64,000 nucleotides of DNA from assembly GCF_016616885.1 (NCBI RefSeq), contig NZ_CP067102.1:7654501-7718500 (forward strand), given 5' to 3'. Positions 52,272 through 60,330 of the stretch are shown here, in pieces. The first letter of the stretch is position 1. Every line of letters starts with the position of its first letter. The notes under the pieces were generated by a model. It ran no database searches. It saw only the letters and a program-made list of their open reading frames with translations, and was not told the DNA's origin. Origin of the DNA: Bradyrhizobium diazoefficiens (lineage in GTDB: Bacteria; Pseudomonadota; Alphaproteobacteria; Rhizobiales; Xanthobacteraceae). The position numbers were made by a program, and so were the translations under genes.

Positions 52272-53669
52272 ATGGTGTCATACGAGAGTCTGAAGAGCGG
52301 GTATGAGAGAAACTGGGCCAACCTCCAGATCCGGCCCGCACGCCTTGGCGAGGCCAATGCGACGGGACGCAAGGCCATCAACGGCAAGGCGACCTATCAG
52401 CAGGTCGAGCGACTGACCGGTGTGCCCTGGTATTTCGTCGCGCTCTGCCATTATCGCGAATCCAATTTCGATTTCGACACCTATCTCGGCAACGGCGAGT
52501 CGCTGAAGCGCGTGACATGCCTCGTCCCGAAGGGCCGCGGCCCGTTCGCCTCGTTCGTCGACGGCGCCGTGGATGCGCTGAGGATCCAGCACTTCGTCGG
52601 CACGCAGGACTGGTGCATCGCGCGCACGCTGTACCGGCTCGAATGCTTCAACGGCTTCGGCTATCACGCCAAGGGCGTCAACTCGCCCTATCTCTACGGC
52701 GGCTCGACCCTTTACGGACCGGCCGAGGCCAAGGCCGGCAAGTTCGTCGCGGACCACGTCTTCGACCCGAGCCATGTCGATTCCCAGCTCGGCACCGCGG
52801 TCATTCTGCATGCGATGATGTCGCAGGATTCCTCGATCACGATCGACGACAGCCCGCCGATCACGAGCCGCTGCGAGCCCGACGAGGACGTGGCGTCATC
52901 GGTGCTGCTGATGCAGCAGACGCTCAACAAGCTCGGCGCCAATCCGCCGCTCGACGAAGACGGCATCAGCGGACCGAAGACCAAGGCGGCGGTCTCGCAA
53001 TTTCAGCAGCAGCACGCCCTCGAGGATACCGGCCTGCTCGACGGGACCACGATCGCCGCCATCACGCGCGCGGGAATGCAACCGGCCCGGACGGCAAATG
53101 TCGATCTCTCCCAGATCCTGAGAAGGCTGGAAGGTCTCGCGCAATTGTTGCAAGGCACGGGCGCGTCACCAGGAGCCGCACCATCTGGCGGTACGACATC
53201 CGGTGGCACGACGGTGGCCACCAACGATCCGATCAGCCTGCTCGAACGGCTGTTCTCTCTTGTCAACAAGACGGCGCCCACGCCCGGAACGACCGCTCCG
53301 ACCAATCCCACCCCCGTCGACCAGTTGAAGCCGGTGCTCGACCTGCTCGGCGTCCTGCTCAACAAGGACGGCAAGCCCGTGCTCGGCCAGGTCAACGGTG
53401 CGCTCGGCGAGACCATCGGCAAAATGCTGGATGGCAAGAAGACCGCGCTCGGCATCGGGGCCTCGCTGATCACCGCGCTGCTCTCCGCCGTGACGGCGAG
53501 CCCGAATGCGGGCGGACTTGCCGGGCTGCTCGGGACGATCGCATCCGCGGTGCCGGGCCTGAGCCAGTTCGCGCTTCCGATCTCGCTGGCGCTGACGGCC
53601 TGGGGCGTGCTCGGCAAGATGGAGAAATGGGCGCAAGGCACCGCGCCGCCGCCCAAGCCGACGGCCTAG
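52272..53669 (+). CDS. Endolysin-like protein with peptidoglycan-binding domain and hydrophobic tail
   Basis: A 465-residue protein without a signal peptide. Residues about 1-190 form a phage-type lysozyme-like catalytic region ('YQQVERLTGVPWYFVALCHYRESNF', 'YRLECFNGFGYHAKGVNSPYLYGGS'; Glu in 'HYRESN' is a candidate acid). Residues about 205-270 are a peptidoglycan-binding domain ('LLMQQTLNKLGANPPLDEDGISGPKTKAAVSQFQQQH'). A Thr/Pro linker follows, then a hydrophobic region (about 395-455, 'ASLITALLSAVTA', 'IASAVPGLSQFALPISLALTAW') like a holin. No other phage gene is near. Confidence 0.75.
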   Translation: MVSYESLKSGYERNWANLQIRPARLGEANATGRKAINGKATYQQVERLTGVPWYFVALCHYRESNFDFDTYLGNGESLKRVTCLVPKGRGPFASFVDGAVDALRIQHFVGTQDWCIARTLYRLECFNGFGYHAKGVNSPYLYGGSTLYGPAEAKAGKFVADHVFDPSHVDSQLGTAVILHAMMSQDSSITIDDSPPITSRCEPDEDVASSVLLMQQTLNKLGANPPLDEDGISGPKTKAAVSQFQQQHALEDTGLLDGTTIAAITRAGMQPARTANVDLSQILRRLEGLAQLLQGTGASPGAAPSGGTTSGGTTVATNDPISLLERLFSLVNKTAPTPGTTAPTNPTPVDQLKPVLDLLGVLLNKDGKPVLGQVNGALGETIGKMLDGKKTALGIGASLITALLSAVTASPNAGGLAGLLGTIASAVPGLSQFALPISLALTAWGVLGKMEKWAQGTAPPPKPTA

Positions 53670-53699
53670 ATATCTCGAGATGTCTTGCGACATGTCTTG

Positions 53700-54980
53700 C
53701 TAAATGTCTTGGGCGTGGAGCGCAGCAGCGCGGCGCTCCATCAGAGCGCGCTCACGCCCGTTGGTCGCAAGATGCGCGGCGGCCTCGAACGCCTGCCGCG
53801 CCTCTGCGAGCCGTCCGAGCTTTTGCAGGAAATCACCACGAACCGCCGGCAGATGATGATAGGCCGACAGCGCCGGTGCGTCGGCGATCTCGTCAAGCAC
53901 GTCGAGCCCGGCTTGCGGTCCCTCGGCCATGCCAACCGCGACCGCCCGATTGAGCTCGATGATCGGCGAGCGCACCAGCCACGCCAGCTCGGCGTAAAGC
54001 TGCGCGATGCGCCGCCAGTCAGTGTCCGCGGCCGTCTCCGCCGTGGCGTGACACGCCGCAATCGCGGCCTGGAGCGCGTAAAATCGTCCGGCACCGCCGA
54101 GCTCGCGAGCACGTTCGAGCGCGCGCAGGCCGCGACGGATCTGCGAGCGATCCCAGAGGGCGCGATCCTGGTCCATCAGCAGAATGGGATCACCATTCGC
54201 GTCGGTGCGCGCACGCGCCCGCGCGGCATTCAAATCCATCAGGGCGACGAGGCCGTGAACCTCGGGCTCGTCCGGGGCGAGGCCGGCGAGCACCCGGCCC
54301 ATGCGCAGCGCCTCGTCGCAGAGCTGCGGCCGCAGCCATTCATCGCCACGCGCCGCGAGGTAGCCTTCGTTGAAGATCAGATAGATGACTTCCAGCACCG
54401 AGGCGAGACGCTCCGACAGCGCCTCACCGCACGGCGTCTCGTAGGCGAGGCCGGATCCCGACAGCGTCCGTTTGGCGCGGACGATGCGCTGGGAGATGGT
54501 TGCTTCCGGTACCAGATAGGCGCGTGCGATCTCGGACGTGGTCAAGCCGCAGATCATGCGCAGCGCCAGCGCCGCCCGCGCCTCGCGCGACAGGATCGGA
54601 TGGCAGGCGGTGAAGACCAGCCGCAACATTTCATCATCGATGTCGTCGTCGAGGCCGGCATCGAAATCGGGCACGATCTCCTGCTCCTGCAACATGTCGC
54701 GCGCCAGCATGTCGTGCTTGTCCGCCAGCATCCTGCCACGGCGCAAATGATCGAGCGCACGCCGCCTTGCGGTCGTCATGAGCCAGGCGCCGGGATTGTC
54801 GGGCACGCCGATGGTCGGCCACGCCTCCAGCGCCGCAACCAGTGCGTCCTGGGTCAGCTCTTCCGCAAGCGGAACGTCGCGCAGCATCCGCGACAGCGTC
54901 GCGATCAGCCGCGGCTGCACGACGCGCCAGGTTGCGTGAATCGTGGCACGAATGATCTGATCGATGTCGGCGGCCGTCAT
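53700..54980 (-). CDS. ECF42-type RNA polymerase sigma factor with C-terminal extension
   Basis: A 426-residue sigma factor. Sigma2 is about 15-85 ('LAEELTQDALVAALEAWP', 'NPGAWLMTTARRRALDHLRR'), sigma4 about 115-185 ('LALRMICGLTTSEIARAYLVPEATISQRIVRAKR'), then a long helical TPR-like extension (about 190-420, 'YLIFNEGYLAARGDEWLRPQLCDEA', 'YHHLPAVRGDFLQKLGR'). Long extension plus a YCII partner is the ECF42 pattern. No anti-sigma factor is present; the extension regulates activity in this group. I chose ATG at 54980; a GTG at 54986 is equally possible. A repeat element separates it from the YCII gene. Confidence 0.9.
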   Translation of the reverse strand: MTAADIDQIIRATIHATWRVVQPRLIATLSRMLRDVPLAEELTQDALVAALEAWPTIGVPDNPGAWLMTTARRRALDHLRRGRMLADKHDMLARDMLQEQEIVPDFDAGLDDDIDDEMLRLVFTACHPILSREARAALALRMICGLTTSEIARAYLVPEATISQRIVRAKRTLSGSGLAYETPCGEALSERLASVLEVIYLIFNEGYLAARGDEWLRPQLCDEALRMGRVLAGLAPDEPEVHGLVALMDLNAARARARTDANGDPILLMDQDRALWDRSQIRRGLRALERARELGGAGRFYALQAAIAACHATAETAADTDWRRIAQLYAELAWLVRSPIIELNRAVAVGMAEGPQAGLDVLDEIADAPALSAYHHLPAVRGDFLQKLGRLAEARQAFEAAAHLATNGRERALMERRAAALHAQDI

Positions 54981-54990
54981 CGCCACCGAC

Positions 54991-55094
54991 TAGAGCCTTT
55001 TCCGTTCCGATGGAATCGGAACGGGGCTCTAGATTCTTGTGTTGACGCGTTTTCTTTACGCGAACCGGTATCCACTTCGCTCGAAAACGCTCTA
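54991..55094. repeat. Dispersed repeat, copy 2 (full unit with hairpin)
   Basis: Starts with a stem-loop TAGAGCC / GGCTCTA enclosing CCGTTCCGAT-gga-ATCGGAACGG (54991-55031), then 63 bp matching copy 1 at 44802-44864. It lies between the YCII gene and the sigma gene, where it would be within the shared transcript. It may reduce or tune sigma-factor expression. Confidence 0.85.
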
Positions 55095-55113
55095 GGACGC
55101 GCGGTGGTGACCA

Positions 55114-55521
55114 TCAGGCGTGCGCGGCTACGCCCGACCTTGCGTCGACCTCGCAGGCGCCATCGACGCCCGGCGTGGCGAAGGCCCGCAACTCGCAGGC
55201 GCCGTCCCAGCCCGGCATGTGATCGAGGTGCAGCTGCATGAATTCCTTGGCCATGGCCAGAGCTTCGGCCTTGTCGCGCAGCTCGAAAATGGCGTAGCCG
55301 CCGACCACTTCCTTGGCCTCAATGAAGGGACCATCGATAACGCTGAGCTCGCCGTCGACGATCCGCACGCGCGCGCCGGTCGCAAGCGGCATCAGACCGC
55401 CATTGTCGATCATCCGGCCGGCCTTGATTTCCCGCTCGGATATCTTCTGCATGGCCTCCATCAGCGCCGGAGACGGGCCTTTCATCGGCTGGCTGGAGGT
55501 GACGATGTACATGAAGCGCAT
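55114..55521 (-). CDS. YCII (DGPF) domain protein, ECF42 partner
   Basis: A 135-residue protein with a ferredoxin-like YCII domain: 'MRFMYIVTSSQPMKGPSP', 'IDGPFIEAKEVVGGYAIFELRDKAEAL', 'HLDHMPGWDGACELRAF'. The 'DGPF' signature names the family. Such genes sit upstream of and are transcribed by ECF42 sigma factors. A matching promoter (TGTCGA-N17-CGTC) lies 64-90 bp before the start. AGGAGTCTTGC precedes the ATG. The biochemical role is unknown. Confidence 0.9.
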   Translation of the reverse strand: MRFMYIVTSSQPMKGPSPALMEAMQKISEREIKAGRMIDNGGLMPLATGARVRIVDGELSVIDGPFIEAKEVVGGYAIFELRDKAEALAMAKEFMQLHLDHMPGWDGACELRAFATPGVDGACEVDARSGVAAHA

Positions 55522-55584
55522 GCAAGACTCCTGTTGAGGCGAGACGCGGCCGGTTCGGCCGCGCGATCAGCTCGCTACCCAGAT

Positions 55585-55611
55585 GACGATCCAGCCGGGG
55601 CCGGATCGACA
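55585..55611 (-). promoter_or_regulatory. Probable ECF42 promoter before the YCII gene
   Basis: On the minus strand TGTCGA (55611-55606) is followed after 17 bp by CGTC (55588-55585). This fits the ECF42 promoter form I recall (TGTCGA in the -35 box and CG(A/T)C in the -10 box). It points towards the YCII and sigma-factor genes, giving a 5' leader of about 55-60 nt and autoregulation of the pair. Confidence 0.7.
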
Positions 55612-55646
55612 TCGGCACGGGAAAAATTGCGGGACCGGGAGGATGC

Positions 55647-56339
55647 CTACTGGCGCAGCATGATCAGGGGATCGGCCGTGTCGGGAACCCGCCGCCATTG
55701 CGCGTTGTCGTCCGCCTCGAACTGCCAGACGTCGCCCGATTTCGACATCAGGATGATCTGGCCGCGCTCGAGCCGCCATTGCGTCGGGTTGAACTGGGCG
55801 ATCGCCGCATCGCATTTCGGCTTGAGGAAGACCTGGAAATTGTCGTGATCGGCTTCCGTGTTGGTCAGCGTCAATCCGCAGACCGGCTGGCCGTTGCCGC
55901 GCACCATGGCCCAGTCGCCGATCATCTGGTCCATCGACTTGGCCATCGAGCGGGCGGCGGCGAGGTCCTGCAGGATGTAGACGCCCTCGCCCTGGCGCAG
56001 ACCTTCGAAGATGCCGGCCTCGACCTCGGTGAAGTCGATCACGGATTCACCGGCCGCATCCTGCAAGCGGACGATGTCGAGACCTTTCACGCTCCAGGCC
56101 ACGATGTCCTTGGTGAAAGGCAGCGCGGTCTTGCAGGCGGGCTCCAGCTCGAGCTTGAACCCCTGCGCCACCGCGTCGCCCTTGATCGTGACAACGCAGG
56201 TCTTGCTCCGCTCGGTGGTCGAGAGCTCCCACTGCCCGACCATCTCCTTCTTCAGGGTCGTCGCATCCTGCGCGCGCGCAACGCCGATCGCGGCGACATA
56301 GGCCGCGATCAGCAAAGCAACGGCCCGAAGAGCGGTCAT
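55647..56339 (-). CDS. Exported AprI/Inh-type protease inhibitor with two tandem domains
   Basis: A 230-residue protein with a signal peptide (about 1-23, 'GVARAQD') and two consecutive Inh-type beta-barrel domains. Domain 1 (about 33-130) is 'MVGQWELSTTERSKTCVVTI ... EPAC' and domain 2 (about 138-228) is 'MIGDWAMVRGNGQPVCGLTL ... KPKC'; each has the paired cysteines of the family. Inh proteins inhibit serralysin-type metalloproteases; no protease is nearby. Its ATG overlaps the stop of the dehydrogenase gene (TGATG, 56341-56337), so it is translationally coupled to the importer operon. Confidence 0.85.
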   Translation of the reverse strand: MTALRAVALLIAAYVAAIGVARAQDATTLKKEMVGQWELSTTERSKTCVVTIKGDAVAQGFKLELEPACKTALPFTKDIVAWSVKGLDIVRLQDAAGESVIDFTEVEAGIFEGLRQGEGVYILQDLAAARSMAKSMDQMIGDWAMVRGNGQPVCGLTLTNTEADHDNFQVFLKPKCDAAIAQFNPTQWRLERGQIILMSKSGDVWQFEADDNAQWRRVPDTADPLIMLRQ

Positions 56340-57328
56340 CAGCGCCCCTTGAACGGCGTTTCGACAACCGGCGTCAGCGGTGCCTTGCCGGCGAACCAGG
56401 ACTTGAGGTTATCGACCACGAGCTGGTCCATGGCGTTACGCGTCACCACGGAGGCCGAGCCGATATGCGGCAGCAGCACGACGTTCTGCATGGCCTTGAG
56501 CTCGTCCGGCACGGTGGGCTCGGCCGCGAACACGTCGAGACCGGCGGCGAGGATGGTGCCTGATTTCAGCGCCTGGACCAGCGCCTGCTCGTCAACCACC
56601 GAGCCGCGCGCCACATTGACCAGCACGCCGCGCGGGCCGAGCGCCTTGAACACCTCGGCATTGATCATCTTGTTGGTCGAGACACCGCCCGGCACGATCA
56701 CCATCAGCGTGTCCACCGCCTTCGCCATCTCGATCAGGTCGGGATAGTGCTTGTAGGAAACGTCCTTGGACGGATTGCGCGAATGATAGACCACCGGCAC
56801 CAGCGAGGCATCGAGCCGGCGCGCGATGGCCTGGCCGATCCGGCCCATGCCGACGATGCCGACCTTGCGGTCGCGTAGCGAGCCGACGCTGAGCGGATAG
56901 TTCTGCGTCTGCCAGAGACCGGAGCGAACGTAGCGATCGGCCTTGATGAATTCGCGCACGGTCGAGATCAGCAGGCCCATCGCGACGTCGGCGACCTCCT
57001 CGGTCAGCACGTCAGGCGTGTTGGTGACGATGATGTTGTGCTCGGCCGCGTATTTGGCGTCGATGTGGTCGTAGCCGACCCCAAAGCTCGCCACCATCTC
57101 GATCTCCGGCAATTGCGACAGCGAATCCTTGTCGGCGCGGACGGTGTGATAGGTCACCGCGACGCCGCGGATCTTCTCGCGGATCGCCGGCGTCAGCCGC
57201 TCGAGGTCGCCTCGCGTCTCGGCCTTGTGCACGACGAAATGATCGGAAAACCCGTTCTCGAGGATCGGCCGCACCGGCCCATAGATCAGAAGGTCGATCT
57301 TGTCGGACGAAATCGAACCGGTAGACAT
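56339..57328 (-). CDS. 2-hydroxyacid dehydrogenase (glyoxylate/hydroxypyruvate reductase-like)
   Basis: A 329-residue NAD(P)-dependent D-2-hydroxyacid dehydrogenase. The Rossmann motif 'GIVGMGRIGQAIARRL' (about 156-171) and catalytic Arg ('VNVARGSVVDEQAL'), Glu ('FAAEPTVP') and His ('LLPHIGSAS') are complete. 'SFGVGYDHID' is typical of hydroxypyruvate/glyoxylate reductases. It is coupled to the permease gene upstream through TGATG (57330-57326) and to the inhibitor downstream the same way. It likely acts on a 2-oxo acid derived from the imported substrate; this is inference. Confidence 0.9.
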   Translation of the reverse strand: MSTGSISSDKIDLLIYGPVRPILENGFSDHFVVHKAETRGDLERLTPAIREKIRGVAVTYHTVRADKDSLSQLPEIEMVASFGVGYDHIDAKYAAEHNIIVTNTPDVLTEEVADVAMGLLISTVREFIKADRYVRSGLWQTQNYPLSVGSLRDRKVGIVGMGRIGQAIARRLDASLVPVVYHSRNPSKDVSYKHYPDLIEMAKAVDTLMVIVPGGVSTNKMINAEVFKALGPRGVLVNVARGSVVDEQALVQALKSGTILAAGLDVFAAEPTVPDELKAMQNVVLLPHIGSASVVTRNAMDQLVVDNLKSWFAGKAPLTPVVETPFKGR

Positions 57329-58146
57329 CAGTTTTCCTTTCCAAGCGCGCTCTCATGCCAGCGCCGTAAAACGAGGTGGGAAACTAGCGCCAGCACCCCA
57401 TAGATGACAATCCCGGCCAGCGACAACAGAAGCAGCGCTGCGAACATGCGGGGTATGTTCAATCGATAGCCTGACTCGGCAATCCTGTAGGCGAGGCCTG
57501 AGCCGGCGCCCGCCGTTCCCGCCGCGATCTCGGCCACGACCGCGCCGATCAGCGACAGGCCGCCGGCAATGCGCAGGCCGCCCAGAATATAGGGCAGCGC
57601 CGCCGGCAGCTTCAGGAAGCGCAGGGTTTGCGGCGGCGAGGCGCCATAGAGTTGGAACAGGCCCGCCAAGTTGCGATCGACCGAATTCAGCCCGAGCGTG
57701 GTGTTGGACAGCACCGGGAAAAAGGCGACGATGAAGGCACAGACGACGACCGCGGTCTGCTGCTCCAGATAGATCAGCAGGAGCGGTGCGATCGCGATCA
57801 CCGGCGTCACCTGCAGCACGACGGCATAGGGGAACAGCGAATATTCCATCCATTTCGACTGGTTGAACAGCAGCGCCAGCGCGATGCCGCCGATGCTCGC
57901 GGCGACAAAACCTTCCAGCGTCGTCAGAAGCGTGGTGGCGAGCGATTGTGACAGCACCGGCCAGTCCTTGATCAGCGTCAGGAAAATCACCGACGGCGCC
58001 GGCAGCACGTAAGGCGGAATCTCCCGGACGCGGACCACGAGCTCCCAGGCGGCAAGGCCCGCCGCGAACACGATGACGGGCAGCACGAAGCGCACCGCGC
58101 TTTGCGCGCCGGAGGTTTTTGCGGTGGTGGAGACTTGCGCGTTCAT
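57328..58146 (-). CDS. ABC transporter permease (NitT/TauT/SsuC family)
   Basis: A 272-residue permease with about six transmembrane helices. The EAA-loop 'LAGLFQLYGASPPQTLRFLKLPAALPYILGGLRIAGGLSLIGAVVAEI' region (about 160-205) binds the ATPase. Start at 58146 (MNAQVST) overlaps the ATPase stop (ATGA, 58146-58143). It belongs with the ATP-binding and substrate-binding genes upstream. The family imports sulfonates, nitrate, thiamine or riboflavin precursors and similar small molecules; the substrate here is unknown. Confidence 0.9.
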   Translation of the reverse strand: MNAQVSTTAKTSGAQSAVRFVLPVIVFAAGLAAWELVVRVREIPPYVLPAPSVIFLTLIKDWPVLSQSLATTLLTTLEGFVAASIGGIALALLFNQSKWMEYSLFPYAVVLQVTPVIAIAPLLLIYLEQQTAVVVCAFIVAFFPVLSNTTLGLNSVDRNLAGLFQLYGASPPQTLRFLKLPAALPYILGGLRIAGGLSLIGAVVAEIAAGTAGAGSGLAYRIAESGYRLNIPRMFAALLLLSLAGIVIYGVLALVSHLVLRRWHESALGKEN

Positions 58147-58958
58147 AGCATCGACTGTCCCGAATAGGACGGCGCCAGCGCGGCCGACACGCGCCGGCAG
58201 TAATCGGAATAGGCGGCCGAGGTGCGAAACTCCTCGCCGCGCGGCTCGACGGTCTCGATGCGGATGTCGGCCTGGATGCGGCCCGGCCGCGCCGTCATGA
58301 CCACGACACGCTGCGACAGATAGACGGATTCGAACACCGAATGGGTGACGAAGATGACAGTCTTGCCAAGGCTGCGCCACAGCGCGAGCAGATCGTTGTT
58401 GAGGCGGAAGCGCGTGATCTCGTCGAGCGCCGCGAACGGCTCATCCATCAGGAGGATATCTGGGTCGGTGACGAGTGCGCGCGCCAGCGACACCCGCATC
58501 TTCATGCCACCGGACAATTCACGCGGAAAGGCATCGGCGAAATCGGCGAGGCCGACGCTGACCAGCGCCTCGTCGACCCGCGCCCGCCCCTCGGCCTTCG
58601 GAACGCCGCCGAGCTTCAACGGCAACCGCACGTTTTCGCGCACGCTGGTCCAGGGCATCAGGGTCGGCTCCTGGAACACGAAGCCGACGCCATGGCCGAT
58701 TTGTGCCGCTCCTTCGTGACGCGACATCCGCACCGTGCCGGATGACGCAGCGCTGAGCCCCGCGATCAGCCTCAGCGCCGTCGACTTACCGCAGCCGGAG
58801 GGCCCCAGCAGCGAGATGAACTCGCCCTTGCGTACCGCGAGGTCGAAGGGACCGAGCGCCATGACGCCGTTGTCATACGTCTTCGTCACGCCGCGCAGGC
58901 TGACGGCAAGTGCCGTCAGGCTGGCCTCGACGGCGGACGAGGTTTTGCGCTCTACCAT
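58143..58958 (-). CDS. ABC transporter ATP-binding protein (NitT/TauT family)
   Basis: A 271-residue ATPase with Walker A 'GPSGCGKST' (about 52-60), Q-loop 'FVFQEPTLMPW', signature 'LSGGMKMRVSLARAL', Walker B 'ILLMDEPFAALD' and H-loop 'THSVFE'. 'TLMPW' after the Q-loop is typical of the taurine/nitrate group. The start at 58958 is an ATG with a weak ribosome-binding site. A 200-bp repeat element separates it from the substrate-binding gene upstream. It should couple ATP hydrolysis to the permease at 57328. Confidence 0.92.
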   Translation of the reverse strand: MVERKTSSAVEASLTALAVSLRGVTKTYDNGVMALGPFDLAVRKGEFISLLGPSGCGKSTALRLIAGLSAASSGTVRMSRHEGAAQIGHGVGFVFQEPTLMPWTSVRENVRLPLKLGGVPKAEGRARVDEALVSVGLADFADAFPRELSGGMKMRVSLARALVTDPDILLMDEPFAALDEITRFRLNNDLLALWRSLGKTVIFVTHSVFESVYLSQRVVVMTARPGRIQADIRIETVEPRGEEFRTSAAYSDYCRRVSAALAPSYSGQSML

Positions 58959-58998
58959 TGATCGTTGGCTGTTGCGGGGCTCGGTCGAGCCGCACCTT

Positions 58999-59129
58999 TC
59001 ACCTCTCCCCGACGGGGAGAGGTCGCGCCGAAGGCGCGGGTGAGGGGACGCAGGTCCCACGAGAGAGCGTAACCCCTCACCCGCATCGCATCGGACGATG
59101 CGATGCGACCTCTCCCTTCGGGAGAGGTG
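58999..59129. repeat. Large dispersed inverted repeat (cacctctccc...gggagaggtg type)
   Basis: Two related units, 58999-59046 ('cacctctccccgacggggagagg...gggtgagggg') and 59072-59129 ('cccctcacccgcatcgcatcg...ttcgggagaggtg'), face each other and form a near-perfect overall inverted repeat. A further unit lies at 34069-34115. The gap 58959-59167 between the importer's binding-protein and ATPase genes holds nothing else. Confidence 0.85.
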
Positions 59130-59167
59130 AACTTCGCCGCCGCACCTTGATCCAATCTCGGCATGCG

Positions 59168-60190
59168 TTACGGCTTGCTGGGGCGCAGCTCGACACCGAC
59201 GCCCTTGTTGACGAAGCGCAGCGTGTAGGACTTGCGGAAGTCGAGATCGCTCTTCACGACACCGGCTTTCACCATCTTGTTGAAGAAGGAGGTGTAGCGA
59301 TCGTCGCTCATCGCGCCGATACCGTTCTTCAAGGAGTCGCCGGAATCGACGATGCCGTATTCCTTCATCTTGGCGACGGAATAGGCGAGCAGCTCGTCGG
59401 TCATCTCCGGATTGAGCTGCTTGATCATGGCATTGCCGGAGGAATTGTCGCGGTAGATGTAATTGTACCAGCCGATCATGGAAGCATCGACGAAGCGCTG
59501 CACCAGGTCCGCCTTCTTCTCGACCAGCTCGCGGCGGGTCTCGATCAGGGTCGAATAGGTGTTGAAGCCAGCATCGGCGAGCAGGATGACGTTGGGCTTG
59601 AAGCCGGCAGCCTTCTCGACGGCGAAGGGCTCGGAGGTGACGTAGCCCTGCATCGCGCTTTTGGGGTTGGCGATGAAGGGCTGCGGATTGAAATTATAGG
59701 GACGGACGTTCTTCTCGCTGAAGCCGTATTCGGACTTCAGCCACTGAAAGTAGCTGCCCATGCCTTCCTTGGAGACGAACAGCGTCAGCGGCTTGAGGTC
59801 CTCGATCTTGCTGACCTTCGCATCCGGCTGCGTCAGCATCACCTGCGGGTCTTTCTGGAAGACCGCGGCGATGGTCACCACGGGGACGTTGTTGGCGACC
59901 GCGTCGAACGACATCAGCGTGTTCGCGGCCATGAAGAAATCGATCTTGCCGGCGATCAGCAACATCCGGTTGTTCTCGTTGGGGCCGCCCGGAACGATGC
60001 TGACGTCGAGCCCATATTTCTTGTAGGTGCCGTCGGCGACCGCCTGGAAGAAGCCACCGTGCTCGGCCTCGGCGACCCAATTGGTGCCGAAGGTGACCTT
60101 GTCCAGGGTTTCCGCGCGCGCCGGCAGGATCGACACGACCGTGGCCAGCAAGCCTGCCGTTAACGCTCGCCGCAGATGGGAAGGGCTCAT
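59168..60190 (-). CDS. ABC transporter substrate-binding protein (NMT1/THI5-like)
   Basis: A 340-residue periplasmic binding protein. Signal peptide about 1-26 ('ILPARAET'). The NMT1/THI5 fold is seen in 'VTFGTNWVAEAEHGGFFQAVADGTYKKYGLDVSIVPGG', 'LLIAGKIDFFMAAN' and 'GYVTSEPFAVEKA'. Members bind pyrimidine vitamin precursors, sulfonates, nitrate or similar ligands; the 'AEHGGFFQAVADG' loop is closest to the vitamin-precursor branch, but specificity is unproved. It is the first gene of the importer operon, diverging from a creatininase gene. Confidence 0.9.
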   Translation of the reverse strand: MSPSHLRRALTAGLLATVVSILPARAETLDKVTFGTNWVAEAEHGGFFQAVADGTYKKYGLDVSIVPGGPNENNRMLLIAGKIDFFMAANTLMSFDAVANNVPVVTIAAVFQKDPQVMLTQPDAKVSKIEDLKPLTLFVSKEGMGSYFQWLKSEYGFSEKNVRPYNFNPQPFIANPKSAMQGYVTSEPFAVEKAAGFKPNVILLADAGFNTYSTLIETRRELVEKKADLVQRFVDASMIGWYNYIYRDNSSGNAMIKQLNPEMTDELLAYSVAKMKEYGIVDSGDSLKNGIGAMSDDRYTSFFNKMVKAGVVKSDLDFRKSYTLRFVNKGVGVELRPSKP

Positions 60191-60254
60191 GAATGCACTC
60201 CGTCGATCGAGTCTGGCCGATATGAAAACAAAGCGATAAAACCGCAAGACATTC

Positions 60255-60285
60255 GGGGACGCGAGCCAGCCAGGCACGCGTCCCC
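60255..60285. promoter_or_regulatory. 9-bp perfect inverted repeat between importer and creatininase
   Basis: GGGGACGCG (60255-60263) and CGCGTCCCC (60277-60285) with a 13-bp spacer lie in the 140-bp divergent gap, 65-95 bp before the binding-protein start and 46-76 bp before the creatininase start. It is either a shared operator or a stem-loop in the leader RNA. No known riboswitch pattern was seen. Confidence 0.55.
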
Positions 60286-60330
60286 TCCATAACACCAAAC
60301 TACGTGACAAATTCGGGCAATGAAACCTTG

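Noticed and set aside
60191..60330. An FMN or TPP riboswitch before the NMT1-type importer.
   Set aside because: Only a simple stem-loop is visible. The conserved RFN and THI-box core sequences were not seen by eye.
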